A stretch of 64,000 nucleotides of DNA from Pseudonocardia sediminis (GTDB taxonomy: Bacteria > Actinomycetota > Actinomycetes > Mycobacteriales > Pseudonocardiaceae). The notes beneath the pieces were generated by a model. That model was not told where the DNA came from. It was given only the letters and a program-made list of their open reading frames with translations, and ran no database searches. Where the stretch lies: the NCBI RefSeq assembly GCF_004217185.1, contig NZ_SHKL01000001.1:1882001-1946000 (forward strand), given 5' to 3'. Every line of letters starts with the position of its first letter. The first letter of the stretch is position 1. The translations under genes were made by a program, and so were the position numbers. Shown piece after piece: positions 8,147-16,050 of this stretch.

Positions 8147-8994
8147 CCGGTCCCGGGTTCACGGTCGCGGTGGGCGTCGTCGCGCTGCTCGCCCTCGCCG
8201 GCTACGCCGCCGGCCTGTGGGCGGCACGCGACCGCGGGCACTGGCCCGCGCGGCGCACCGCGAGCTGGGTGGCCGGGGTCGCCGCGGCGACGGCGGCCGT
8301 CGCCGGTCCACTCGCCGACGGGGCCCACGACGACTTCCGGCTGCACATGGTCGCCCACGTGCTGCTCGGCATGGCGGCGCCGCTGCTGCTCGTCCTCGCC
8401 GCCCCGGTCACGCTGTGCCTGCGCGCACTCCCGGTCCGGGCCGCCCGGGGTGTCTCCGGTGTGCTGCGCTCCCTCCCGGCCCGGGTGCTGACCCACCCGG
8501 TCGTCGCCGCGGCGTCGGCCGTCGGCGGGCTGTGGCTGCTCTACCGGACCGGCCTGTACGCGGCGACGCGGCACGACCCGGTGCTCCACGTGCTGGTGCA
8601 CGCCCACGTGTTCGCGGCCGGATGCCTGTTCACGGTGTCGATCACCGGCCCGGACCCCGCGCCGCACCGGCCGTCGCCGGCGGTGCGCGCCGCGGTCCTG
8701 GTGGCCGCCGTCGCCGCACACGACGTCCTGACCAAGATGATCTACGCGTACCCGCCCGTCGGCGTCGGAGCGGACGAGGCCGGGGTGGCTGCACAGCTGA
8801 TGTACTACGGCGGCGCACCCGTCGAGATCGCGCTCGCCGTGCTGCTGTGCCGGGAGTGGCTCCGCGACCGGCGGGGTCCGATCACCGTGCCGCGTCGGCC
8901 GGCCGGCCGACGCGGCGACCCGCGGACGTCCCGGCGGACACCGCACCGTGATCGCCACGGCGGTCCGGGGCGTGATCGAGTTGCGGCGCAATGA
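8143..8994 (+). CDS. Cytochrome c oxidase assembly protein, CtaG (caa3 type) family
   Basis: A 283-residue polytopic membrane protein with about seven helices. Family landmarks are HMVAHVLLGMAAPLLLVLAA in the second third, HVLVHAHVFAAGCLFTVSIT, and AQLMYYGGAPVEIALAVLLC near the end; the conserved histidines and tyrosines lie in the membrane. CtaG_caa3 proteins assist copper insertion or assembly of haem-copper oxidases. It overlaps the preceding DUF2243 gene by 4 bp. The C-terminal ~35 residues are Arg-rich and poorly conserved-looking, and the true stop could reflect drift. Confidence 0.85.
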   Translation: MTGPGFTVAVGVVALLALAGYAAGLWAARDRGHWPARRTASWVAGVAAATAAVAGPLADGAHDDFRLHMVAHVLLGMAAPLLLVLAAPVTLCLRALPVRAARGVSGVLRSLPARVLTHPVVAAASAVGGLWLLYRTGLYAATRHDPVLHVLVHAHVFAAGCLFTVSITGPDPAPHRPSPAVRAAVLVAAVAAHDVLTKMIYAYPPVGVGADEAGVAAQLMYYGGAPVEIALAVLLCREWLRDRRGPITVPRRPAGRRGDPRTSRRTPHRDRHGGPGRDRVAAQ

Positions 8995-9234
8995 CGACCG
9001 GAATAGCGTCGGAGACGGAATGTCGACGGGACATTTCTGTCCTCGAATCTCGATGCGGCCCATGAAGATCCGACGTCGCCGCATCGAATTCGTCATTCCG
9101 GTCCACGCATTCAGGAATCCCCCCCGTGCGCGCCGTTCTGCGCTGCGCCGGATCCGGGGCCTGATCACCGGCTCGAACTCACGGGCCGCCACCGCATCAC
9201 CGACCGTGGGCCTCTGCCCGCAGGGACGGACGTC

Positions 9235-10254
9235 ATGACGATCGCCAACATCGAAGATCCCGGCGCACTGACCGGGGCACAGGTCCGCAGCAACGGCGGG
9301 GACAAGCTCGGCAAGGTCGACTCGGTCTACTACGACAACGACACCGACAAGCCCGAGTGGGTCGCGGTGAAGAGCGGTCTGTTCGGCACCCACGTGAGCC
9401 TGGTCCCGTTGCAGCAGGGCGACTGGGACGGCAAGGAACTGACGGTGCCGTTCGACAAGGCCGCACTGCAGAACGCGCCGCACCACGACCCCGACTCGGC
9501 GCTCAGCGAGTCCGACGAGCAGGACCTGTACCGGCACTACGGGATGGGCGCGGACGCGTCGTCCACCGGCACCTCGTCCACCGGCACCCCGTCCGCGGGC
9601 ACCGACGCCGGCCGCTCGCCGGTCGACGCCCAGGGCGTCGCACCGACCACCGGTCTCGCCGGCACGGGCGAGACGACCGACCGCGGACCGGGCCGGGAGC
9701 CGCTCCCGGGCGGGCCGAACGAGGCCGCGACCGACGAGGCCCGTCCCGGCCGCTTCACCGACACCGGTGTCCAGGGCAGTGACACCTCCGGGCGCACCAC
9801 CGGGACCACCCCCGGGACCACCGCCGACGACGCGATGACCCGCTCCGAGGAGCAGCTCCGGGTCGGCACCACCACGCGCGAGGCCGGCCGCGCACGGCTG
9901 CGCAAGCACATCGTCACCGAGAACGTGTCGACGACGGTCCCGGTCAGCCACGACGAGGTCACCCTGCAGCGGGAGCCGATCACCGAGGCCGACCGCGGGG
10001 ATGCGCACTCCGGCGCGGACCTGACCGAGGACACCCACGAGGTGACGCTGACCGCCGAGAGCGCCGTCGTCGACAAGGACGTCGTCCCGGTCGAGCGGGT
10101 CCGGATGGGCACCGAGACCGTCACCGAGCAGCAGCAGGTCGACGAGACCGTCCGCAAGGAGGTCATCGACGTCGAGAGCACCGACGGCGTCGACACCACC
10201 GGTGGCCGCTCGACCACCACGGGCAAGCACGCCGCCGACGACGACCGCCGCTGA
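9235..10254 (+). CDS. PRC-barrel and DUF2382 (YsnF/AvaK-type) stress protein
   Basis: A 339-residue hydrophilic protein. Residues ~5-100 are a PRC-barrel (LTGAQVRSNGGDKLGKVDSV, then PEWVAVKSGLFGTHVSLVPL). A low-complexity Thr/Ser/Gly linker covers ~100-205. Residues ~210-325 are DUF2382, with RSEEQLRVGTTTREAGRARL, VPVSHDEVTLQREPI and VERVRMGTETVTEQQQVDET. This fusion is common in actinobacteria and deinococci and is linked to general stress. The 240 bp upstream is comparatively AT-rich and presumably holds the promoter. Confidence 0.9.
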   Translation: MTIANIEDPGALTGAQVRSNGGDKLGKVDSVYYDNDTDKPEWVAVKSGLFGTHVSLVPLQQGDWDGKELTVPFDKAALQNAPHHDPDSALSESDEQDLYRHYGMGADASSTGTSSTGTPSAGTDAGRSPVDAQGVAPTTGLAGTGETTDRGPGREPLPGGPNEAATDEARPGRFTDTGVQGSDTSGRTTGTTPGTTADDAMTRSEEQLRVGTTTREAGRARLRKHIVTENVSTTVPVSHDEVTLQREPITEADRGDAHSGADLTEDTHEVTLTAESAVVDKDVVPVERVRMGTETVTEQQQVDETVRKEVIDVESTDGVDTTGGRSTTTGKHAADDDRR

Positions 10255-10310
10255 CCCGACGCAAGCCTTGCGGTACGCCCGCTTGCGCGCTGACGGGCCA
10301 CCGCCTGCCG

Positions 10311-10348
10311 GACCGGCCGCGGATCCCCTCGGGGGTCCGCGGCCGGTC
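10311..10348 (+). terminator. Strong GC hairpin after DUF2382 gene
   Basis: 18-bp stem with one G.T pair (GACCGGCCGCGGATCCCC against GGGGGTCCGCGGCCGGTC) and a 2-base apex, 57 bp after the stop. There is no T-tract, as is common in high-GC actinobacteria. Confidence 0.7.
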
Positions 10349-10387
10349 GCGTGAGCCGTGCCGGAATGCGTTGGCGAGGATGTAGCG

Positions 10388-11842
10388 GTGCAGCTCGCCC
10401 TCGCCCGTGTCGCCGTCCTCGTCAGCGGGGCGGCGATCCTGATCGTCGAGACCCTCGCGACCCGTCTCGTCGCCCCCTACGTGGGGCTGACGCTGGAGTC
10501 GACGACGGCGGTGATCGGCGTCGCGCTGGCCGGGATCGCGGTCGGGGCCGCGATCGGCGGGAAGCAGGCCGACACGTCCGACCCGCGCCGGGTGGCTGCG
10601 GTGGCGCTGGCCGTGGGCGGTCTCGGGGTCCTCGCGGTGCGCCCGCTGATCCGTCTCATCGGACCGCTGCTCGGCAACGGCGCGAGCGCGGCGATCCTGC
10701 TCGTCATCGTCTCGACGCTGGTCTCGGTCACCGCGCTGGCCGCGGTGACCCCGGCCGTCACCCGGGCCCGCCTGGACGGGATCGACGGCTCCGGCGGGGT
10801 CATCGGGTCACTGTCCGCGCTGGGCACGATCGGGTCCCTGGCCGGCACGTTCCTCACCGGGTTCGTGCTGGTCGCGCTGCTGCCGGTGAGCGCGATCCTG
10901 TTCGTCACCGCGGCCGCGTGCCTGGTGCTGGCCCTCGTCGTCGCGACGACGAGAACCCGGCGGGAGATCGGCACGATCGGGGGTGCCGCGGCCGTGCTGG
11001 CCGCCGCGCTGGTCGTCGTCCCCGGCCGCTGCGACGTCGACACCACCTACTACTGCGCGAGCGTCGTCCCCGGTGACCGGCCGTCCGAACGGGTCCTGGT
11101 CCTGGACGACCTGCGGCACTCGGCGGTCGACCTGGCCGACCCGGCGCACCTGGAGTTCGCCTACACGCTGCGGTTCGCCGACGCGATCGACACGGCGTTC
11201 CCCGCGCGGGCGCCGCTGCGGGCCGTGCACGTCGGCGGCGGCGGGTTCACGATGCCGCGCTGGCTCGCCGCGACCCGCCCGGGCAGCACCTCGACGGTGC
11301 TCGAGCTCGACCGCGGCGTCGTCGAGCTGGGGGAGCGCGAGCTCGGCGTCGGCTCGATCCCCGGGCTGACGACGCGGGTCGGCGACGCCCGGACGGGACT
11401 GTCCGCGCTGCCGGACGCCTCCGCGGACCTCGTCGTCGGCGACGCGTTCGGGGCCCGCTCGGTGCCGTGGCACCTGGCGACGGCCGAGTTCGCCGACGAG
11501 GTGCACCGGGTGCTGCGTCCCGGAGGGCTCTACGTGCTCAACGTGATCGACCACGACCCGCTGGCGCTGCTGCGCGCCGTCACCGCCACCGTCGGCGACC
11601 GCTTCGGCTCGGTCGCGCTGATGGCCCGGCCCGACCAGCTCGCGCCGGGCGGCGGGGGCAACGCGGTGGTCGTCGTCTCCGACCGCGCCGTCGACACGGC
11701 GGCGCTCGCGGCGGCCGCGGCCACGCGGGGCGAGCCGGGTTCGGTGCTGGACCCGGCCGCGACCCGCTCCCTGGCCGGCGACGCCGAGGTCCTCACCGAC
11801 GACCACGCCCCGGTCGACCAGCTCGGGGCACGGGGTCGGTAG
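10388..11842 (+). CDS. Fused membrane/spermidine-synthase-like protein
   Basis: A 484-residue protein starting at GTG 10388, with GAGGA seven bases upstream. Residues 1-205 hold about six hydrophobic helices (SGAAILIVETLATRLVAPYV at the start). Residues ~275-470 form a spermidine-synthase/methyltransferase fold: AVHVGGGGFTMPRWL, then STVLELDRGVVELGERELG, RVGDARTGLSALPDASADLV and VHRVLRPGGLYVLNVIDHD. Such fused proteins are widespread in actinobacteria. Whether it is a true aminopropyltransferase is unclear because a full polyamine site is not evident. Confidence 0.82.
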   Translation: MQLALARVAVLVSGAAILIVETLATRLVAPYVGLTLESTTAVIGVALAGIAVGAAIGGKQADTSDPRRVAAVALAVGGLGVLAVRPLIRLIGPLLGNGASAAILLVIVSTLVSVTALAAVTPAVTRARLDGIDGSGGVIGSLSALGTIGSLAGTFLTGFVLVALLPVSAILFVTAAACLVLALVVATTRTRREIGTIGGAAAVLAAALVVVPGRCDVDTTYYCASVVPGDRPSERVLVLDDLRHSAVDLADPAHLEFAYTLRFADAIDTAFPARAPLRAVHVGGGGFTMPRWLAATRPGSTSTVLELDRGVVELGERELGVGSIPGLTTRVGDARTGLSALPDASADLVVGDAFGARSVPWHLATAEFADEVHRVLRPGGLYVLNVIDHDPLALLRAVTATVGDRFGSVALMARPDQLAPGGGGNAVVVVSDRAVDTAALAAAAATRGEPGSVLDPAATRSLAGDAEVLTDDHAPVDQLGARGR

Positions 11843-12002
11843 CCGGCGAGGTAGCGGGCGCGGTCCTGGGGTCCGCGACGGTCCCCGGTGGCCGTCCGGT
11901 GTCGAGCCGGTCGGGTTCGGCGTCCGGCCACACGGTCAGTTCGCCGGCCGAGGGTCGGCAGCCCCGCAGGGACTCGAGCTCGATCGGGATCTGGACGGGC
12001 AC
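11793..12002 (-). CDS. Possible small protein downstream of GGPP synthase
   Basis: A GTG at 12002 preceded by GAGGGAG opens a 69-residue frame starting MPVQIPIELESLRGCRPSAG. The first ~35 codons have normal GC-biased third positions; the rest is Arg/Pro-rich and its last 50 bp overlap the end of the opposite-strand gene at 10388-11842. It lies directly after the GGPP synthase stop on the same strand. It could be a genuine short gene or chance coding in a high-GC spacer. No family recognised. Confidence 0.3.
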   Translation of the reverse strand: MPVQIPIELESLRGCRPSAGELTVWPDAEPDRLDTGRPPGTVADPRTAPATSPATDPVPRAGRPGRGRR

Positions 12003-12034
12003 AGGTGCTCCCTCGTCGATGGTGCCGGCGGATG

Positions 12035-13120
12035 TCAGTCCCGCCGGTCGGTGCAGCGGTGCGCCAGTGACGTCAGCGCGTCGCGGGCGTGCTCCGGGAC
12101 GTCGGCGCACCCGATCGCGGCGAGGGCGTCGTCCACCCGGGCGGTGATGATCTCCTCGATCCGCTCCGGCGCCCCGGTGTCGCAGATCAGGTCCTGCCAG
12201 GCCGCGACGGCGTCGGCGTCGACGTGGTCGAGGTGGGCGAGCGCGCGCATGGCGCGCCGCTGGGCGGGCCCGGCCCGGTCCCGGGCGACGACGACCAGGC
12301 TCGTCGCGGTGCGGTTGCGTAGGTCGTCCCCGGCCGGCTTGCCGGTGGTCGACGGGTGGCCGAACACGCCGAGGACGTCGTCGCGCAGCTGGAACGCCTC
12401 CCCGACGAGCGCCCCGTAGCGGCTCAGCGGGGCGGTCACCGACGGGTCGCAGCCGGCGAGTGCGGCGCCGAACTCCAGCGGGCGGCGCACCGTGTAGTTG
12501 CCGGACTTGCGCCGGGCGACGTCGAGCACGGACTCCCAGGTCGGCTCGGCGCGCGTGTCGTTGACCAGGTCGGAGAGCTGCCCGACGACCAGCTCGGCAC
12601 GCATCGCGTCGTAGAGCGGCCACGCCCTGGCCAGGTCCGCGTCGTCGAGCCCGCTCTCGCGCAGCATCTGCTCGGCCCACACCAGCAGCAGATCGCCGAA
12701 CAGCGTCGCTGCCGACGCGCCGAACCGTTCCGCCGAGCCGGACAGACCCTGCTCGCGGTGCCAGGCGGACAGCGTGACGTGCAGGGCGGGACGACCGCGC
12801 CGCCGCGGCGAGCCGTCCATCACGTCGTCCTGGACGAGGGCGAAGCAGTGCAGCAGCTCCAGGCTGGCGACCGCACGCATCGCGGCGTCGCTCCCGCCCC
12901 GCCCGCAGGACCACCCCACCAGGGCGAACGTCGAGCGCAGGAGCTTCCCACCGGAGACGTACCCCGGCAGCGCCTCCGCGGCGACACGCGCCTCGGGGCG
13001 CCCGGCGAGCTGGTCGGCGCAACACCGGCGCACGTGGTCGACGGCGTGATCGCGCAGGCGTTCGGTCAGGTCCCCGACGAGGGGACCGCAGGAGACGTCG
13101 TACTGCTGGTCGAGGCTCAT
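12035..13120 (-). CDS. crtE: Geranylgeranyl diphosphate synthase (polyprenyl synthetase)
   Basis: A 361-residue trans-prenyltransferase that condenses isopentenyl diphosphate with allylic diphosphates to make the C20 precursor of carotenoids. The first Asp-rich motif is in LHCFALVQDDVMD (about residues 94-103). The second is in FQLRDDVLGVFGHPSTTGKP (about residues 243-262), followed by AGDDLRNRTATSLVV. The ATG at 13120 gives the usual length; a further upstream start would add an Arg/His-rich non-conserved leader. It is divergent from the Rieske gene at 13400, and their shared 279-bp spacer must hold both promoters. The neighbours support a carotenoid role. Confidence 0.92.
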   Translation of the reverse strand: MSLDQQYDVSCGPLVGDLTERLRDHAVDHVRRCCADQLAGRPEARVAAEALPGYVSGGKLLRSTFALVGWSCGRGGSDAAMRAVASLELLHCFALVQDDVMDGSPRRRGRPALHVTLSAWHREQGLSGSAERFGASAATLFGDLLLVWAEQMLRESGLDDADLARAWPLYDAMRAELVVGQLSDLVNDTRAEPTWESVLDVARRKSGNYTVRRPLEFGAALAGCDPSVTAPLSRYGALVGEAFQLRDDVLGVFGHPSTTGKPAGDDLRNRTATSLVVVARDRAGPAQRRAMRALAHLDHVDADAVAAWQDLICDTGAPERIEEIITARVDDALAAIGCADVPEHARDALTSLAHRCTDRRD

Positions 13121-13399
13121 GCGATGCGTCGATGCGCCGCGGGGCAGGGGGTCGAGGAACGGCCCGCAGGATCGATGATCATGTCTCCTCGCCACGTCCG
13201 TGTCGTGAACCACGCCGGGGACCAGGGCGCCGGTGAACGTCCACGGTGGCACACCGCGGACCCGCGCGCGCGCCGACGCCGGTCGCGTTGCCGCCCACCC
13301 GCGGCCGTGCCACCGTTGAGTGCAACCTGCGACGCCGAGTGCAGGCCGCGCCCCGGGACCCGGGCGCCACCTCGACCGGCGACGATTCGAAGGAGACCC

Positions 13400-14473
13400 A
13401 TGAGGTCAGCAGGGTCCGGTTCCGGCGATCGGCGGGCCGGGACGACGCCGGTGCACCGCTTCGCCCGGACACCATGGGCCGAGCAGGCCCCGACCTACGC
13501 CGAGGCCGACCCGTCCGTCATCGGCGGCGCCCTGGAACGGGCACGCCGCCGGCCGTCGGGGAACTGGTACGTGATCGCCGCGAGCCGCGACGTCGGCCGC
13601 GACCGCCCGGTCGGGCGCACCATCGCCGGGCGCGAGCTGGTCGTCTGGCGCGACCGCGACGGCCGCGCCGCCGTCGGGCCGGGGGCCTGCCCGCACCTGG
13701 GCGCCGACCTGTCCTGCGCCCGGATCGACCGCGGCGACCTGGTCTGCCACTGGCACGGGCTGCGCCTGGACACCAGCGGGGTGCCCGGCTGGTCGCCGAT
13801 GCCGTGCCACGACGACGGCGTCCTGCTGTGGGCGCGGCTCGACATCGTCGGCGGCGAGCAGCCGACCGTCGCGCCGCCGGGCTCGGCGCGTCCCGGGCAC
13901 GCCGGCCGGCTCGACGCCGTCGCCACCGTCGTCGGCGTCTGCGAGCCCGAGGACATCGTCGCGAACCGGCTCGACCCGTGGCACGGCGCGTGGCTGCACC
14001 CGTACTCGTTCGCCCGGCTCCGCGTCGTCGAGACACCGGACCCCGACCGTGACGACCGGTTCCTGGTCGAGGTCGTGTTCCGGCTGGCCGGGCGCTGGGG
14101 CGTCCCCGTGGTGGCCGAGTTCGTCTGCCCGGGCCCGCGCACGGTCGTCATGCGGATCCTGTCCGGCGAGGGCGTCGGCAGCGTGGTGGAGACGCACGCG
14201 ACCCCGCTCGGACCGGGGCCGGACGGCCTGGCCCGCACCGCCGTCGTCGAGGCGGTGATCGCGTCCTCGGACCGGCCCGGTTTCGCCCGCGCGCACCGGG
14301 TCGCGCCCGCGGTGCGCCCGCTGATGCGCCGCGTCGCCACCCGCCTCTGGCGCGACGACATCGCCTACGCCCAGCGCCGCTACCGCCTGCGCACCGCGCC
14401 GGGCTACCGGGGCTCGGCCACACCCGCGGCGTCGTCGGACCCGGTCTCCCGCGGACTGCGGCCCACCGCATGA
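13400..14473 (+). CDS. Rieske [2Fe-2S] protein with DUF5914-like C-terminus
   Basis: A 357-residue protein; the ATG at 13400 has AAGGAGA six bases upstream. A Rieske cluster site is intact: C97-P-H99 and C116-H-W-H119 within SWYV-like and GACPHLGADLSCARI context. The C-terminal ~200 residues have the DUF5914 look (VCEPEDIVANRLDPWHGAWL, then HPYSFARLRVV). It overlaps the CrtU-like gene by four bases (ATGA), so the two proteins are made together and may act as a redox pair in carotenoid modification. No mononuclear iron facial triad is obvious, so its own catalytic role is open. Confidence 0.83.
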   Translation: MRSAGSGSGDRRAGTTPVHRFARTPWAEQAPTYAEADPSVIGGALERARRRPSGNWYVIAASRDVGRDRPVGRTIAGRELVVWRDRDGRAAVGPGACPHLGADLSCARIDRGDLVCHWHGLRLDTSGVPGWSPMPCHDDGVLLWARLDIVGGEQPTVAPPGSARPGHAGRLDAVATVVGVCEPEDIVANRLDPWHGAWLHPYSFARLRVVETPDPDRDDRFLVEVVFRLAGRWGVPVVAEFVCPGPRTVVMRILSGEGVGSVVETHATPLGPGPDGLARTAVVEAVIASSDRPGFARAHRVAPAVRPLMRRVATRLWRDDIAYAQRRYRLRTAPGYRGSATPAASSDPVSRGLRPTA

Positions 14474-16050
14474 TCGACGAGCTGCGCGGACGTGCGGCCC
14501 CGCTGCGGATGCGGCCGCGACGCCTGGTGACCGCCGACCCGACCCTGCCGCACCGCGCGCCCGAGGGCACCGAGGCCGTCGTCGTCGGGGCCGGGGTGGC
14601 GGGCGTGAGCGCTGCGCTCGTGCTGGCCGAACGGGGCGTGCGGGTACGGCTCGTCGAGGCCGCCGACACCCTCGGCGGGCGCCTCGGCGCCTGGCCGCAC
14701 ACGTTGCCCGACGGCACCGAGCAGGTCGTCGAGCACGGGTTCCACGCGTTCTTCCGGCACTACTACACGTGGCGGTCGATCCTGCGCCGGATCGACCCGG
14801 AGCTGGGCTTCCTCGCCCCGGTCGAGGGCTACCCGGTGATCTCGCGGCGCTGGGCGCCCGAGGACCTCGGCTCACTGCCGGCCGCGCCGCCGCTGAACCT
14901 GTTCGCGCTGTTCGCGCGCTCGGCGAGCCTGCGGCTGTCCGACGTCTCGGCGACCGACCCCGAGCTCGGGCAGGCGCTGCTGGCCTACGACCGCACCGAC
15001 ACCACCGAGCGGTTCGACGCGATGTCGGCGGGGGAGTTCCTGCGCGGGCTGGGGATGTCGGAACGGGCCAACTCGATGCTGTTCGAGGCGTTCGCCCGCT
15101 CGTTCTTCTGCGACGAGGAGTCACTCTCGGCGGCCGAGCTGCTGGCGATGTTCCACTACTACTTCCTCGGCAACCCCGAGGGCATCGCGTTCGACGCCCC
15201 GATGACCGACCACCGGACCTGCATCTGGGACCCGCTGTGGCACCGGCTCACCGCGCTCGGCGCGAGCGTCGAGACCGGGTCGCCGGTGCGCTGTCTCACC
15301 CCGGAGGGCGACGGCTGGCGGCTCGACGTCGGCGGCTCCCGGATCCGGACCCGGCACGTCGTGCTCGCGCTCGACCCGGGTGCACTGCGGACGCTCCTGG
15401 CGGCGTCCCCGGCCGCGGCCGCCGCGGCGCCGCGGTTCGCCACCCAGTGCTCGGACCTGGCGGTCGCGCCGCCGTTCACGGTGAGCAGGCTCTGGCTCGA
15501 CCGCGACGTCGACGCCTCCCGTGCGACGTTCAGCGCCGTCAGCGGGGAGGCGCAGCTGGACTCGGTGGCCGTCTACTCGCGACTCGAGGAGCCCTCGGCG
15601 CGCTGGGCACGGCGCACCGGCGGGTCGATCGTGGAGCTGCACTCCTACGCGTGCCGTGCGCCGGACGCCGCGACGTCGACGGCCCGGATGCGGGCCGAGC
15701 TGGCCGTGCTGTGGCCGGAGACGGCGGCGGCCCGGGTGGTGCACGTCCACGAGCGCCGGGAGGCGACGGCGCCGTCGTTCCCGCCCGGCGGGGCCGGGCG
15801 ACGGCCCGGGGTGCGCACCGACGCCCGCGGCGTGCGGGTGGCCGGGGACTTCGTCGACCTGCCTTACGTGGCCGGGCTGATGGAGCGGGCGTCGATGTCC
15901 GGGGTGCTGGCCGCGAACGACGTCCTCGCCGAGGTCGGTGCCGGTCCGGAGGAGATCACGGGCGTCCCGCAGCGCGGGTTGCTGGCCGGCCTGCGGGGTC
16001 CGTCGCGGGGGACCCTGTCGCGGGGGACCCTGTCGCGGGCGGGCCGATGA
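14470..16050 (+). CDS. CrtU-like FAD-dependent carotenoid desaturase/oxidoreductase
   Basis: A 526-residue flavoprotein with the FAD dinucleotide-binding motif VVVGAGVAGVSAALVLAERG at residues ~37-56. The block VVEHGFHAFFRHYYTWRSIL, then RIDPELGFLAPVEGYPVISR, is the family signature of CrtU-type beta-carotene desaturase/methyltransferases that make aromatic end groups such as isorenieratene. The C-terminal FAD motif is in RGVRVAGDFVDLPYVAGLME. The last 95 bp overlap the 3' end of the convergent CrtI-like gene, across a 15-bp tandem repeat. No lycopene cyclase is in the window, so the exact substrate is uncertain. Confidence 0.8.
   Translation: MIDELRGRAAPLRMRPRRLVTADPTLPHRAPEGTEAVVVGAGVAGVSAALVLAERGVRVRLVEAADTLGGRLGAWPHTLPDGTEQVVEHGFHAFFRHYYTWRSILRRIDPELGFLAPVEGYPVISRRWAPEDLGSLPAAPPLNLFALFARSASLRLSDVSATDPELGQALLAYDRTDTTERFDAMSAGEFLRGLGMSERANSMLFEAFARSFFCDEESLSAAELLAMFHYYFLGNPEGIAFDAPMTDHRTCIWDPLWHRLTALGASVETGSPVRCLTPEGDGWRLDVGGSRIRTRHVVLALDPGALRTLLAASPAAAAAAPRFATQCSDLAVAPPFTVSRLWLDRDVDASRATFSAVSGEAQLDSVAVYSRLEEPSARWARRTGGSIVELHSYACRAPDAATSTARMRAELAVLWPETAAARVVHVHERREATAPSFPPGGAGRRPGVRTDARGVRVAGDFVDLPYVAGLMERASMSGVLAANDVLAEVGAGPEEITGVPQRGLLAGLRGPSRGTLSRGTLSRAGR

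Noticed and set aside
8993-9103. Inverted GACCGGAAT / ATTCCGGTC arms about 100 bp apart
   Set aside because: Arms are short and widely spaced, with no mobile-element gene between; probably chance.
8948-9238. Possible small gene (96 codons) before the PRC-barrel gene
   Set aside because: The start lies inside the CtaG gene, third positions are not GC-biased, and there is no ribosome-binding site; the area looks like a promoter region.
8026-10230. A 734-codon minus-strand frame across the CtaG and PRC-barrel genes
   Set aside because: Composition is Arg/Gly/His-rich and it lies opposite two clear genes with proper codon bias.
10261-10286. GCAAGC...GCTTGC inverted repeat after the DUF2382 gene
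   Set aside because: Short, with a long loop; the much stronger hairpin at 10311-10348 explains termination better.
13117-13475. Arg-rich minus-strand frames upstream of GGPP synthase
   Set aside because: They extend the synthase or oppose the Rieske gene without conserved features; the ATG at 13120 gives the family's normal length.
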